Source of the DNA: Butyrivibrio sp.
GTDB taxonomy: Bacteria > Bacillota > Clostridia > Lachnospirales > Lachnospiraceae
NCBI GenBank assembly: GCA_017413105.1
Contig: JAFPVA010000269.1
Location: forward strand, 1 to 59,817
DNA: 59,817 nucleotides
Direction of reading: 5' to 3'
Part shown: piece by piece, positions 24,526-34,178 of the stretch
Layout: each line of letters opens with the position of its first letter
Numbering within the stretch: position 1 is the first letter of the stretch
Notes under the pieces: generated by a model
The model's input: the letters and a program-made list of their open reading frames with translations, nothing else
The model's database searches: none
Told to the model about the DNA's origin: nothing
Translations under genes and position numbers: made by a program

Positions 24526-24933
24526 TTATTTATCAGTCCCGCTCCCTGTCTCTGTTGGAGCTGTAGGAATATCGTAATTTCGTTTGAGATTTTCGTATAA
24601 CATCTGAGCAAATCCATTACTCTGAGTATCAACAGATGTAGCACATATATCCTGGATTGTCTCATTTCTGAAGTAATCCACCAGTGTCTGTGTGGATTTA
24701 TCTCCTGTGTCAGGCTTTAGTGAATCTACAGATTTCTGCATTTCCTTAAATATCTGTTCCAGAAAATATGCTTCAAAGCTCTTGCAGGCCTCCATCAGCT
24801 CATCATCGGAAGTGTTCCGGCTGACATTCTGGAGCTTACTCTTTAAAGCAGCTCCACTGGCATTCTGAGTCTCGTTAGCCGCATATTCAGTTAATGCACT
24901 GGCACTAAGTCCGGTAAGATCCAATCCTGCCAT
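24526..24933 (-). CDS. Rod-binding protein (FlgJ N-terminal-like)
   Basis: 135 residues from the ATG at 24933, which has GGGGG nine bases upstream. The core DDELMEACKSFEAYFLEQIFKEMQKSV and the later TLVDYFRNETIQDI match the rod-binding domain of FlgJ. There is no C-terminal muramidase. Such a short form is usual in Firmicutes, where it helps assemble the flagellar rod outside the membrane. A low-complexity C-terminal tail (TAPTETGSGTDK) follows. It is the last gene after flhP, 36 bases away, and is followed by a strong terminator. Confidence 0.85.
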   Translation of the reverse strand: MAGLDLTGLSASALTEYAANETQNASGAALKSKLQNVSRNTSDDELMEACKSFEAYFLEQIFKEMQKSVDSLKPDTGDKSTQTLVDYFRNETIQDICATSVDTQSNGFAQMLYENLKRNYDIPTAPTETGSGTDK

Positions 24934-24969
24934 AATCAAAATCCCCCGTTAGATGTTTAGATTATCCGT

Positions 24970-25812
24970 TTATCTCTTAAGACCATTAGCTGTCTGCATC
25001 ATCTCATCAGTTGTCTGGATTGCTGTTGAGTTCATTTCGTAAGCTCTCTGTGCAACGATCAGGTTTACCATCTCATTTGCAACGTTTACATTGGAGCCCT
25101 CAAGATATCCCTGAACTATCTCAGATCTCTTGATATTGTTATTATTCCCTGCGTTAGCGCCATTCTCCTGAATCGCAGCACCGCTTGACTGAGTTGCCTT
25201 CCATGCAGCGCTTCCAACTCTTTCAAGACCTTCTCTGTTAGGGAACTGCCAAAGACCTATCTGCATCGTTCCAACCTGAACAGGTACGCCCGCATCATCA
25301 GGATAATAAATCTTTCCTTCTCCGTCTATTGTAATACGGCTGGCTACTCTTCCATTACCTGCTACAACAATTGGATTTCCATCAATTCCAAGGACCTTAT
25401 TTCCTTCTGCAGTTGTAAGAACCAGGTCTGTATTATTTGCATCCAGAGCCCAGGAAAAGTTGCCGTTTCTTGTATAAAGCCTTGTTCCATCAGCAGAGTT
25501 GTAAGCAAAAAATCCATCACCGCCAATAGCAAGAGCTGCAGGATTATCACTTGAAAGGAATGATCCCTGCTTAAAGAGCTGGTTAATAGCTGATACTCTG
25601 GTTCCAAGACCCACCTGTGAAGATACAGGCTTTGGAGCGCCATTCTCAGTTGTAGTAATCGTCTGAAGTTCCTGATAAAGCAGCGACTTAAACTGTGCCA
25701 CCTGCGCCTTATAGCCTGTTGTATTAACATTGGCAAGGTTATTTGATATTGTATCAACGTTTGTCTGCTGGGCATTCATACCCGTTGCAGCCGACCATAA
25801 GCTTCTAACCAT
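24970..25812 (-). CDS. flhP: Flagellar hook-basal body rod protein (FlgG/FlhP type)
   Basis: 280 residues from the ATG at 25812. The earlier ATG at 25827 is part of the ribosome site (GGAGG), so I reject it. The N-terminal flagellar rod motif is MVRSLWSAATGMNAQQTNVD with NNLANVNTTGYKAQ. A central D1 domain follows (GDGFFAYNSADGTRLYTRNG), and the C-terminal rod helix is YLEGSNVNVANEMVNLIVAQRAYEMN, ending TTDEMMQTANGLKR. It forms part of the distal rod or hook junction. In B. subtilis the mbl-flhO-flhP order is the same. Its own sigma-28 type promoter lies directly upstream. Confidence 0.93.
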   Translation of the reverse strand: MVRSLWSAATGMNAQQTNVDTISNNLANVNTTGYKAQVAQFKSLLYQELQTITTTENGAPKPVSSQVGLGTRVSAINQLFKQGSFLSSDNPAALAIGGDGFFAYNSADGTRLYTRNGNFSWALDANNTDLVLTTAEGNKVLGIDGNPIVVAGNGRVASRITIDGEGKIYYPDDAGVPVQVGTMQIGLWQFPNREGLERVGSAAWKATQSSGAAIQENGANAGNNNNIKRSEIVQGYLEGSNVNVANEMVNLIVAQRAYEMNSTAIQTTDEMMQTANGLKR

Positions 25813-25836
25813 AGAGTATACCTCCATCTAGGTTAT

Positions 25837-25864
25837 TTATCGGCATGGCCATGCATAAACTTTA
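25837..25864 (-). promoter_or_regulatory. Sigma-28 (SigD-type) promoter of flhP
   Basis: Minus strand TAAA (25861-25864), 16 bases, then GCCGATAA (25837-25844). The consensus is TAAA-N15-GCCGATAT, so the -10 matches 7 of 8. The transcription start would fall about 20 bases before the flhP ATG. Confidence 0.7.
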
Positions 25865-25954
25865 TAAAATTAATATAAAATTATCGCATGCCGCCACGAT
25901 CAGACACTTCTTCTCCCCTTACCATCTGTCCCCCAGGCGAATTATTCGCCTATT

Positions 25955-26785
25955 TTATTGCAGCCTGCCAAGCTGCGTTACAGCTATTTCCAAAGTATCA
26001 TCTATAGCCAGTATCATCCTCTGATTTGTATCATAATTTCTCTGAACAGCTATCATATTGACCATCTCATCTACAACAGAAACATTTGACTGCTCCAAAA
26101 ATCCGGGTGCGATGGAGTAATTCTCAGCCACCCCGGCTTCGGCATCAACAGGTATAAAGAAATTTTCGCCGTAATGCTCAAGGTTGTTGTAGGCCACCCT
26201 TCCATCAGGATAAGTTACCTTTTCAAAATCAAAGACCCCAATCCTGTCAACCACCTGTCCATCCTGAATGATATCTCCCAGTGTATTAACAATAGTCGGG
26301 AGATTTGGGTCCAGCTGAATATGACTTCCTCCGGCATTCAAAACAAAGTCACCATCATGAGTAACCAGTTCTCCCTCTGCATTAAGCGTGAAAGCTCCGT
26401 CCCTGGTGTACATTATATTGGTCTCTCCGGCAACATCCCTCTCGATATTCACCGCCTTATTAGTATATTCAACACCAAAAAAGCCATATCCACTGATAGC
26501 GAAATCGAAGGTATTCTGAGTTTCCTTCATTGGCCCTTCGCTCCAGTCGACATAGCCTTCTCCAATTTTTACACCAGGATTAATGATGCCAAGTCCACGT
26601 GCTGTGTTGGGGGCATCAGAATAATCCTTTATCTTCAGCGCAAGCTGGTCTCTAAAAGACTGTGCTGTTGCGCCTTCTTTTTTATAACCATTCGTGTTGG
26701 CGTTCGCAAGATTATTGGTAAGCACATCCATACGGTGCTGCTCGTTGATCATTCCCGTGTAAGCAGTGTATAGGCCTTTAACCAT
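25955..26785 (-). CDS. flhO: Flagellar hook-basal body rod protein (FlhO type)
   Basis: 276 residues. Start MVKGLYTAYTGMINEQHRMD with NNLANANTNGYKKEG, the N-terminal rod motif. The middle domain contains FDFAISGYGFFGVEY and MYTRDGAFTLNAEGELVTHD. The C-terminus is FLEQSNVSVVDEMVNMIAVQ, then RNYDTNQRMILAIDDTLEIA. It is a paralogue of the downstream flhP and a rod component assembled outside the membrane by the flagellar export system. GAGGG precedes the ATG. It lies 56 bases after mbl and probably shares its transcript. The order mbl-flhO-flhP decides the name. Confidence 0.92.
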   Translation of the reverse strand: MVKGLYTAYTGMINEQHRMDVLTNNLANANTNGYKKEGATAQSFRDQLALKIKDYSDAPNTARGLGIINPGVKIGEGYVDWSEGPMKETQNTFDFAISGYGFFGVEYTNKAVNIERDVAGETNIMYTRDGAFTLNAEGELVTHDGDFVLNAGGSHIQLDPNLPTIVNTLGDIIQDGQVVDRIGVFDFEKVTYPDGRVAYNNLEHYGENFFIPVDAEAGVAENYSIAPGFLEQSNVSVVDEMVNMIAVQRNYDTNQRMILAIDDTLEIAVTQLGRLQ

Positions 26786-26841
26786 ATAGAATCCCTCACA
26801 CCATCCTGGTCCTATCTAAAGTTCAATCCCTGAACAGTCCA

Positions 26842-27834
26842 TTAGTCCTCACGGAATCCCATGATGAACTCAACATATCTGCCGGTTCCGATAGCTACTG
26901 CAGTCATCGGATCTTCGGCTGTCATAGTATTGATACCGGTCTTAGAATAGATAAGATCTTCAAGTCCACGAAGAAGTGCACCGCCTCCTGTAAGTACGAT
27001 GCCTCTGTCAGCAATATCAGCTGCCAGTTCAGGAGGAGTATTCTCCAGAACACTATGAATAGCCTCAATGATCTGGGATGTGGGTTCTCTAAGAGCTTCC
27101 TCAGTTTCTTCTGATGATACTCTGACAGTCTTAGGAAGACCTGTTACAAGGTTTCTTCCCCTTACATCCATATAATCATCCTCAGCTCGTGGATATGCTG
27201 ATCCAATCTTAATCTTGATATCCTCTGCAGTACGATCACCAATAAGAAGATTATGCTTCTTCCTCATGTAACGAACAATTGCCTCGTCAAAATCGTCACC
27301 GGCAACCTTTACTGATGTACTTACAACAGTTCCGCCCAAAGAAATAACAGCAATATCGGAAGTACCACCACCTATATCTACAATCATATTTCCGCAAGGC
27401 TTTGTAATATCGATTCCGGCTCCGATAGCTGCTGCAATGGGCTCCTCGATGGTCTTAACATCTCTGGCTCCGCAAAGTCTTGTAGCATCTTCTACAGCCT
27501 TCTTCTCAACTTCTGTAGCGCCACTGGGAACACATACAGCTATGAAAGGCTTTCTGTGAATCCTACGGCCAATAGCCTTCTTGATGAAATATCTCATCAT
27601 CTGTTCTGTAATCTTATAGTTTGAGATAACTCCCTGACGAAGTGGTCTTACTGCCACGATATTGCCCGGTGTACGGCCAAGCATAAGACGGGCATCCTCA
27701 CCAATAGCCTTTATCTCTTCGGTATCTCTGTCATAAGCCACAACTGAAGGCTCTTTAAGTACAACTCCCTTGCCTCTGATGTAAACAAGAACTGAGGCTG
27801 TTCCTAAATCAATTCCTATATCTGCGTACTGCAT
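26842..27834 (-). CDS. mbl: MreB-like actin homologue Mbl
   Basis: 330 residues from the ATG at 27834 (MQYADIGIDLGTASVLVYI), with AAAGGGG upstream. An in-frame ATG 30 bases earlier lacks a good ribosome site. Actin-fold motifs: phosphate 1 GIDLGTASVLVY, connect 1 EPIAAAIGAGID, phosphate 2 MIVDIGGGTSDIAVISLGG, adenosine IVLTGGGALLRGL. It polymerises on the membrane and directs lateral wall synthesis. It is called Mbl rather than MreB because it is not followed by mreC/mreD but by flhO-flhP, exactly as in B. subtilis. Two promoters lie upstream, one housekeeping and one sigma-28 type. Confidence 0.92.
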   Translation of the reverse strand: MQYADIGIDLGTASVLVYIRGKGVVLKEPSVVAYDRDTEEIKAIGEDARLMLGRTPGNIVAVRPLRQGVISNYKITEQMMRYFIKKAIGRRIHRKPFIAVCVPSGATEVEKKAVEDATRLCGARDVKTIEEPIAAAIGAGIDITKPCGNMIVDIGGGTSDIAVISLGGTVVSTSVKVAGDDFDEAIVRYMRKKHNLLIGDRTAEDIKIKIGSAYPRAEDDYMDVRGRNLVTGLPKTVRVSSEETEEALREPTSQIIEAIHSVLENTPPELAADIADRGIVLTGGGALLRGLEDLIYSKTGINTMTAEDPMTAVAIGTGRYVEFIMGFRED

Positions 27835-27913
27835 ATTATTAAGTACCCCTTTCAAAAAGCACATGTATAATCGTTAACATCTATGGGCAATAAACATACT
27901 CACAGATATTGCA

Positions 27914-27942
27914 ATTATAAACCAAATCAAATGTATTGAAAA
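27914..27942 (-). promoter_or_regulatory. Candidate sigma-A promoter of mbl
   Basis: Minus strand TTTTCA (27937-27942), 17 bases, TATAAT (27914-27919, perfect). About 75 bases of leader to mbl. Confidence 0.55.
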
Positions 27943-27963
27943 GAGGCATATCATCCTATATGT

Positions 27964-27990
27964 TTATCGGCATACCTTTGATTTTACTTA
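27964..27990 (-). promoter_or_regulatory. Candidate sigma-28 promoter upstream of mbl
   Basis: Minus strand TAAG (27987-27990), 15 bases, GCCGATAA (27964-27971). The -35 overlaps the last codons of uvrA. The leader to mbl would be about 125 bases. It shares the GCCGATAA box with the promoter in front of flhP. Confidence 0.6.
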
Positions 27991-30869
27991 AGCATTTTTT
28001 TGATATATGCACCTGTATAAGATTTTTTGCACTTCGCAACTTCTTCCGGTGTGCCGCTCACAACCACAGTTCCGCCGCCCGAGCCGCCTTCAGGTCCCAT
28101 GTCTATGATATAGTCGCCGGTCTTTATTACATCAAGATTATGCTCGATCACAACTACCGTATTGCCCTGTTCAACAAGCTTATGCATTATCTTCACCAGT
28201 TTCTGGACATCGGCAAAATGAAGACCGGTAGTCGGCTCATCAAGGATATAGACCGTTTTACCCGTTCCTACCTTACTCAGCTCTGTAGCAAGTTTTATTC
28301 TCTGGGCCTCTCCTCCTGAAAGTTCAGTACTTGGCTGGCCAAGCTTGATATATCCAAGTCCTACGTCATAGAGAGTCTGTATCTTTCTCTTTATGGTCCT
28401 GACATTTTCAAAGAAGGTCAAAGCCTCTTCCACAGTCATATCTAGCACATCATAGATACTCTTTCCCTTATACTTTACCTCAAGAGTCTCATGATTGTAT
28501 CTCTTGCCTCCGCATACTTCGCAGGGCACGTAGACATCAGGCAAGAAGTGCATCTCAATCTTTATGATTCCATCGCCGCCACAGGCTTCACATCTTCCGC
28601 CTTTGACATTAAAAGAAAATCTGCCTTTTTTGTACCCCCTGGCCTTGGCATCAGGCGTTCCAGTAAAAAGGTCCCTTATCATGTCAAAAACTCCGGTATA
28701 TGTGGCAGGATTGGATCTGGGGGTTCTTCCTATAGGTGACTGATCAATCGCTATTACCTTGTCAACCTGGTCCAGTCCTTCTATGGCTTTATGTTTACCC
28801 GGAATACATCTTGCTCTGTTAAGTTCCTTTGCAAGACGCTTATAAAGAATCTCATTTACAAAAGAGCTCTTTCCCGATCCGGAAACTCCGGTAACTATCG
28901 TCATAACGCCCAAAGGCACTTCCACATCTATATTTTTGAGGTTATTCTCAGCAGCGCCGATTACTTTAAGATAACCGGTAGGCTGTCTTCTGACTGAAGG
29001 AACTTCAATCTTGAGTTTTCCGGAAAGATACTGTCCGGTAATAGACTCTTTCACCTGCATGATTTCTTCTGCAGTACCAACAGCCACAATCTTACCACCA
29101 TGAGAACCCGCTCCCGGACCAACGTCAACAATATAATCCGCCGCCCTCATGGTATCCTCATCATGTTCCACGACAATCAGAGTATTTCCCAGATCTCTCA
29201 GATTCTTTAAGGTATTTAAGAGTTTGTCATTATCTCTCTGGTGAAGTCCGATACTGGGCTCATCCAGTATGTAGCACACTCCGCAGAGTCCGGAACCTAT
29301 CTGGGTGGCCAGCCTTATTCTCTGGGCTTCTCCTCCTGACAGCGTTCCTGTGGCTCTGGAAAGAGAGAGATAATCCAGTCCAACATCTATCAAAAAGCCC
29401 ACTCTTGCCTTTATCTCTTTTAATACCTGTCCACCAATCACAAGCTGATGCTCTGAAAGATTCATATTTTCCAGATAGTCATGAAGCTCCCCGATTGACA
29501 TTGCTGTGATCTCAAAGATGTTCTTATCATCAATTGTCACCGCAAGAGATTCCTTCTTAAGTCTCTGACCTCCACATAGCTGACAGGGAGTTATTCTCAT
29601 ATACTCCTCATATTCAGCCTTGGCAGTTTCCGAAAAAGTCTCTTTATACCTCTGCTCAACGTTCTTTATAAGACCATCAAACAGAATCGGATAGTCGCCA
29701 ACACCTCTGCTGCCTTCATAATGAACATTAACAGTCTTATCTGCACCATAAACAAGCATATGCCTGACATTCTCAGGGAGCTCTTCATAAGGAGTATCCA
29801 TACTGAACTTGTATGCCTTTGACAACGCTTTTAATATGGCATTGCTAAAGCTGCCATCCTTGTTGCTGGATTGCCAGCCCATAACAACAATACATCCCTG
29901 ATTAAGAGACAGGGACTTATCCGGGATCATCAGATCCTCATCAAATTCCATCTTATATCCAAGACCATAACAATCCGGGCAGGCTCCAAATGGGTTATTA
30001 AAAGAGAAGCTTCTTGGCTCTATCTCAGGGACACTTATCCCGCAGTCCGGGCAGGCAAAGTTCTGGCTAAAGCTCAGTTCCTTGCCATCCACAACATCCA
30101 CAATAAGAAGTCCATCCGCCAGAGCCAGCGCACTCTCTACAGAATCCGTGAGTCGCCTTCTTAAATTCTCATTATCCTCGTGAACTACTATTCTATCTAC
30201 GATGATCTCTATGGAATGCTTAATATTCTTATCAAGCTTGATCTCTTCAGAAAGGTCGTACTGACTGCCGTCAATCCTTGCCCTTACATAGCCTGCTCTC
30301 TTAGCCCTGTCCAGAGTCTTGGCATGTTCGCCCTTTTTGCCTCTGACAACAGGTGCCAAAATCTGTAGCTTTGTACCCTCTCCGAGGTCTACGATCTGAT
30401 CGCACATCTCATCCACAGTCTGTCTTCGTATCTCTCTGCCGCAGTTCGGGCAATGGGGGATACCAATCCTTGCATACAAAAGCCTGAAATGGTCATAGAT
30501 CTCTGTCACTGTACCAACTGTTGACCTGGGGTTCTTGTTGGTAGACTTCTGGTCTATGGAAATAGTGGGAGATAGTCCCTCAATACGTTCAACATTAGGC
30601 TTGTCCATCTGTCCAAGGAACATTCTCGCATAGGATGACAGGGATTCCATGTATCTCCTCTGTCCCTCCGCAAAAATAGTGTCAAAGGCCAGAGAAGACT
30701 TACCGGATCCGGACAGTCCTGTGAATACAGTCAGTGTTTCCCTGGGAATCTTGACGCTGACATTCTTTAAGTTGTGCTCGTTAGCGCCTCTAACCCTTAT
30801 GTAATCGTGTATATCTGAAGGAAGAATTCGCTTTGTTGTTGTATTCTTCCTGGTCATATTGTTTGCCAT
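27984..30869 (-). CDS. uvrA: UvrABC excinuclease subunit A
   Basis: I prefer the ATG at 30869 (961 residues, MANNMTRKN) because GAGG lies nine bases before it. The ATG at 30884 overlaps the uvrB stop as ATGA but has its G-rich site too close. Two ABC ATPase units are complete: Walker [19 protein letters not shown] and [17 protein letters not shown], signature [18 protein letters not shown] and [17 protein letters not shown], and Walker [15 protein letters not shown] and [14 protein letters not shown]. Three zinc sites are visible (CPNCG, CPDCGI with [17 protein letters not shown] with CEVCGGKRY). UvrA scans DNA for bulky lesions and loads UvrB. It is translated with uvrB from an SOS-type promoter. 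Confidence 0.98.
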   Translation of the reverse strand: MANNMTRKNTTTKRILPSDIHDYIRVRGANEHNLKNVSVKIPRETLTVFTGLSGSGKSSLAFDTIFAEGQRRYMESLSSYARMFLGQMDKPNVERIEGLSPTISIDQKSTNKNPRSTVGTVTEIYDHFRLLYARIGIPHCPNCGREIRRQTVDEMCDQIVDLGEGTKLQILAPVVRGKKGEHAKTLDRAKRAGYVRARIDGSQYDLSEEIKLDKNIKHSIEIIVDRIVVHEDNENLRRRLTDSVESALALADGLLIVDVVDGKELSFSQNFACPDCGISVPEIEPRSFSFNNPFGACPDCYGLGYKMEFDEDLMIPDKSLSLNQGCIVVMGWQSSNKDGSFSNAILKALSKAYKFSMDTPYEELPENVRHMLVYGADKTVNVHYEGSRGVGDYPILFDGLIKNVEQRYKETFSETAKAEYEEYMRITPCQLCGGQRLKKESLAVTIDDKNIFEITAMSIGELHDYLENMNLSEHQLVIGGQVLKEIKARVGFLIDVGLDYLSLSRATGTLSGGEAQRIRLATQIGSGLCGVCYILDEPSIGLHQRDNDKLLNTLKNLRDLGNTLIVVEHDEDTMRAADYIVDVGPGAGSHGGKIVAVGTAEEIMQVKESITGQYLSGKLKIEVPSVRRQPTGYLKVIGAAENNLKNIDVEVPLGVMTIVTGVSGSGKSSFVNEILYKRLAKELNRARCIPGKHKAIEGLDQVDKVIAIDQSPIGRTPRSNPATYTGVFDMIRDLFTGTPDAKARGYKKGRFSFNVKGGRCEACGGDGIIKIEMHFLPDVYVPCEVCGGKRYNHETLEVKYKGKSIYDVLDMTVEEALTFFENVRTIKRKIQTLYDVGLGYIKLGQPSTELSGGEAQRIKLATELSKVGTGKTVYILDEPTTGLHFADVQKLVKIMHKLVEQGNTVVVIEHNLDVIKTGDYIIDMGPEGGSGGGTVVVSGTPEEVAKCKKSYTGAYIKKMLK

Positions 30870-30880
30870 AAGCAAAAACC

Positions 30881-32872
30881 TCATTTCCCCTGTGTAAGCT
30901 CATTTAAGTACTTCTTAAGCTCTACCATCTGGTCTCTAAGCATTGCAGCAGTTTCAAAATCAAGCTCTGCAGCAGCCTTCTTCATCTTCTTCTGAACCTG
31001 TCCTATAAGTTTCTCAAGCTCATCCTTATCCATGGACTCAGGCGATTTCTCAAACTTAACTTCTTCCTTGGCCACAGCCTTGGTCACTGCAATAAGATCC
31101 CTTACAGCTTTCTTGATAGTCTGAGGTGTTATGCCATTATCCTGATTATATTTCTCCTGGATAGCCCTACGTCTCTTAGTCTCTTCTATGGCCTTCTTCA
31201 TGGAATCAGTCATGTTATCGGCATACATGATAACCCTGCCCTCTGAATTCCTGGCAGCACGTCCGATGGTCTGAATAAGTGAGGTCTCGGAACGCAGAAA
31301 TCCTTCCTTGTCTGCATCTATAATTGCAACAAGAGAGATTTCAGGAATATCAAGTCCTTCCCTAAGAAGATTGATACCTACTAAAACGTCAAAGACATCA
31401 AGTCTCATATCCCTGATTATCTCTGCTCTCTCCAAGGTATCAATATCCGAGTGAAGATATTTCACCCTGACCCCGGATTCCGCCAGATACTCAGTCAGGT
31501 CCTCAGCCATTCTCTTAGTAAGAGTAGTGATCAGAACCTTGTTCTTTTTGTCTACCTCAGCTCTGATTTCTCCTAAAAGATCATCAATCTGTCCCTCTAC
31601 AGGTCTGACTGAAATCTCAGGATCCAAAAGTCCTGTAGGTCGTATTACCTGCTCCGCCCTAAGGAGCTCATGCTCCTCCTCATATTTACCCGGAGTAGCA
31701 GAACAGAATAGCATCTGGTCAATATGTGATTCAAATTCCTCAAAACTTAGCGGTCTGTTATCAAGTGCAGAGGGAAGCCTGAACCCATAATCCACCAGAG
31801 TTAGCTTTCTGGACCGGTCGCCGTGATACATCGCCCCCACCTGAGGAATAGTCATGTGGGATTCGTCCACGATAATAAGGAAGTCTCTGTCAAAGAAGTC
31901 CAAAAGCGTAAGTGGTGGTTCTCCAGGTGGCATAAAATTAAGATGCCTTGAATAATTCTCTATTCCGGAACAGAATCCCGTTTCACGCATCATCTCAACA
32001 TCAAAATTAGTGCGCTCCGAAATTCTCTGGGCCTCTATGAGTCTGTCCTCACCCTTAAAGAACTTCACCTGCTCCTCAAGTTCTTTCTCAATATTGTCAC
32101 AGGCTCTGTTGATCTTCTCCTGAGGCACAACATAGTGGGAAGCAGGATAGATCATGACGTGGGAAAGTTCATGCCTTACCTTGGCAGTTACAGGTTCCAC
32201 CTCTGTTATCCTGTCTATCTCATCGCCAAAGAACTCCACTCTTATAAGATAATCATCCGCATTAGCAGGAAAGATCTCTATCGTATCCCCTCTGACCCTG
32301 AAATTACATCTGCCAAGTTCCATGTCATTTCTGGTATACTGAATAGCCACCAGCTCTTTTATGGTCTCATCGCGGTCCTTTTGCATTCCGGGACGCAGCG
32401 AGATTGACATGCCCTTAAATTCCTCAGGACTTCCCAGACCATAAATGCAGGAAACACTGGCCACAACAATGACATCCTTCCTCTCCGCAAGTGACGCTGT
32501 CGCAGAAAGTCTTAGTTTATCTATCTCATCGTTTATCGCAGAATCCTTGGCAATATAAGTATCCGTCTGCGGAACATAGGCCTCCGGCTGGTAATAGTCA
32601 TAGTAGGACACAAAATACTCAACGGCATTCTCGGGGAAAAATTCCTTCATTTCTCCATAGAGCTGTCCCGCAAGAGTCTTGTTGTGTGAAATGATGAGCG
32701 TAGGCTTACCAAGGGCTGCTATAACATTTGCCATGGTGAAGGTCTTGCCTGATCCGGTAACTCCAAGAAGAGTCTCAAACTGGTTGCCCTCTTTGAATCC
32801 ATCAACTAAAGCCTTTATTGCAGCGGGCTGATCGCCGGTAGGTTGATATGGCGCATGTAATCTAAATTCCAT
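30881..32872 (-). CDS. uvrB: UvrABC excinuclease subunit B
   Basis: 663 residues. It forms the pre-incision complex after UvrA delivers it to damage. Helicase motif I is [17 protein letters not shown]. The lesion-wedge beta-hairpin contains [20 protein letters not shown]. Motif II is [11 protein letters not shown], motif [21 protein letters not shown], and a C-terminal UVR motif ([20 protein letters not shown]) binds UvrC. All are complete. It is followed by uvrA in the same operon. The promoter upstream matches consensus closely and a LexA box lies next to its -35, so damage induction is expected. Confidence 0.98.
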   Translation of the reverse strand: MEFRLHAPYQPTGDQPAAIKALVDGFKEGNQFETLLGVTGSGKTFTMANVIAALGKPTLIISHNKTLAGQLYGEMKEFFPENAVEYFVSYYDYYQPEAYVPQTDTYIAKDSAINDEIDKLRLSATASLAERKDVIVVASVSCIYGLGSPEEFKGMSISLRPGMQKDRDETIKELVAIQYTRNDMELGRCNFRVRGDTIEIFPANADDYLIRVEFFGDEIDRITEVEPVTAKVRHELSHVMIYPASHYVVPQEKINRACDNIEKELEEQVKFFKGEDRLIEAQRISERTNFDVEMMRETGFCSGIENYSRHLNFMPPGEPPLTLLDFFDRDFLIIVDESHMTIPQVGAMYHGDRSRKLTLVDYGFRLPSALDNRPLSFEEFESHIDQMLFCSATPGKYEEEHELLRAEQVIRPTGLLDPEISVRPVEGQIDDLLGEIRAEVDKKNKVLITTLTKRMAEDLTEYLAESGVRVKYLHSDIDTLERAEIIRDMRLDVFDVLVGINLLREGLDIPEISLVAIIDADKEGFLRSETSLIQTIGRAARNSEGRVIMYADNMTDSMKKAIEETKRRRAIQEKYNQDNGITPQTIKKAVRDLIAVTKAVAKEEVKFEKSPESMDKDELEKLIGQVQKKMKKAAAELDFETAAMLRDQMVELKKYLNELTQGK

Positions 32873-32934
32873 AGCCTCTCCATTTTTCAGTAAAAGATGT
32901 CGTACAACCGCAATTATGTACCGTGAATGGTTTC

Positions 32935-32963
32935 AGTATATCACCTCCCCCTGCCAATGTCTA
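32935..32963 (-). promoter_or_regulatory. Promoter of uvrB-uvrA
   Basis: Minus strand TAGACA (32958-32963), 17 bases, TATACT (32935-32940). Each hexamer matches 5 of 6. The leader to uvrB is about 55 bases. Confidence 0.75.
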
Positions 32964-32971
32964 TCATTTTC

Positions 32972-32985
32972 AGAACTAACGTTCG
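32972..32985. promoter_or_regulatory. LexA (DinR/Cheo) box at the uvrB promoter
   Basis: Minus strand CGAAC-GTTA-GTTCT. This matches the Gram-positive LexA box CGAAC-N4-GTTCG except for the last base. It lies eight bases upstream of the uvrB -35, a position where LexA binding can block RNA polymerase. Confidence 0.7.
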
Positions 32986-32990
32986 CATAA

Positions 32991-33227
32991 TTATAAATTC
33001 AGTGAATCATAGGTGTAGACCAGATCCTGTTCGATCACAAAGTCTTCCTCCGAAGCATAGTCATTTGAAGAATAATCCCCCAGAAGCCTTGTGGTACACA
33101 TAGCTGCTGTTGCTGCTCCCGCCTGTGGTTTCACCGGTTCTTCTTTAGATGTCAGAAGTCCCCCGATTCCCAGGATCACCACCAATGCGATAAAGATTAT
33201 CGCGAATGTATATGCAAAAATTATCAT
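32991..33227 (-). CDS. Small single-pass membrane protein overlapping the kinase gene
   Basis: 78 residues, not recognised. A membrane helix fills residues 1-26 (IIFAYTFAIIFIALVVILGI). It is followed by Lys/Glu then an Ala/Ser/Thr-rich and acidic segment (about 28-78), which by the positive-inside rule should be cytoplasmic. The ATG has a strong ribosome site (AGAGGAGAATT), so I trust it although its first 83 bases overlap the end of the upstream kinase gene in another frame. The tail carries several Ser and Thr (CTTRLLGDYSSNDYAS), possible phosphorylation targets of the kinase. This is inference from context only. Confidence 0.75.
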   Translation of the reverse strand: MIIFAYTFAIIFIALVVILGIGGLLTSKEEPVKPQAGAATAAMCTTRLLGDYSSNDYASEEDFVIEQDLVYTYDSLNL

Positions 33228-34176
33228 AATTCTCCTCTATCCATATTTTTGTATTGTATAATCTCTGCTGCATTGCAGGAAGTCTTACCTCCATATCTGA
33301 TGCAGCATAAGCCACTACCGTATCAAATTGTATTATTCCGGCAGAAAGAACCGCAGCGGCTGCCGCAGCTACTACCGCAAGCCTTACGACGGATCTTGCT
33401 TTCCGCTTCCTTACAAGCTTTGGATACAGCATTATGGCTCTCTGTATTTCTCTTGCTGATCTGAATCTGTCTTCTCTGTCCGGCCTTATGCATTTTTCGA
33501 TTATCTGCATGAACTCATCAGAGACACCGGAAACACCATTTTGACGGAATCTCTGAACCGCATCTGCATCCTTTATATCAACGCCCGAGATCAGCTGAAG
33601 AATGGTCATGCCAAAACAGTAAATATCCGTTCTCGGGTCAGTCTGTCCCAGATTTCCAAACTGCTCCGGAGCCGCAAATCCATAGGTACCAAGATTTATC
33701 GTATCCCGCTTGTCACCGCCTCTGTAAATCCTGGCTGCTCCAAAATCAATGAGCGCTATATGACCGTCCTCTCTAAGAACGATATTTGCAGGCTTTAAAT
33801 CTCTGTAGATAACAGGTTCTCTCCTTCCGTGAAGATATCTGAGTATTTCAGCCAGTTCCAGGGCAATTCCTGATGCCTCTTTTTCTGAAAAAGCTCCCAC
33901 TGAAAAAAGTCTATTCTCCAGACTTACTCCATCAAAATACTCCAAAAGGATTCCTTCATCTCTTTTCCCATAAAATTTCGGTATGGCGTTATGCTCCAGG
34001 CTATTTAAGATCCGAGCTTCATTTTCAAAGCTCTTTATGCTGTGTACATCCGCCTCCCCATCATTCATCTTTGCCCTCTTATATGTCAGTAACTTTCCGT
34101 CCGATATTCTTTTTACCAAAAACGCAGTACTGTTTCCGCCCTCTCCCAGGACCTTTATCATCTTCAATTCATTCAT
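33145..34176 (-). CDS. Hanks-type Ser/Thr protein kinase, membrane-anchored, no PASTA domains
   Basis: 343 residues from the ATG at 34176 (GGAG eight bases upstream). Kinase landmarks: glycine loop LGEGGNSTAF (10-19), beta-3 Lys33 in TYKRAK, helix-C Glu53, catalytic loop YRDLKPANIVL with Asp126 (Tyr replaces the His of HRD), DFG at 144-146, APE at 169-171. A basic stretch (254-261) leads to one membrane helix (about 264-282) and a 60-residue tail, so the kinase domain is cytoplasmic and the tail outside. PrkC/IreK kinases have PASTA repeats; this one has none and is not beside rsgA. Its partner is the PP2C gene two bases upstream. Its last 83 bases overlap the small membrane protein gene. Confidence 0.93.
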   Translation of the reverse strand: MNELKMIKVLGEGGNSTAFLVKRISDGKLLTYKRAKMNDGEADVHSIKSFENEARILNSLEHNAIPKFYGKRDEGILLEYFDGVSLENRLFSVGAFSEKEASGIALELAEILRYLHGRREPVIYRDLKPANIVLREDGHIALIDFGAARIYRGGDKRDTINLGTYGFAAPEQFGNLGQTDPRTDIYCFGMTILQLISGVDIKDADAVQRFRQNGVSGVSDEFMQIIEKCIRPDREDRFRSAREIQRAIMLYPKLVRKRKARSVVRLAVVAAAAAAVLSAGIIQFDTVVAYAASDMEVRLPAMQQRLYNTKIWIEENYDNFCIYIRDNLYRIGGDPGNRGTSDI

Positions 34177-34178
34177 TT

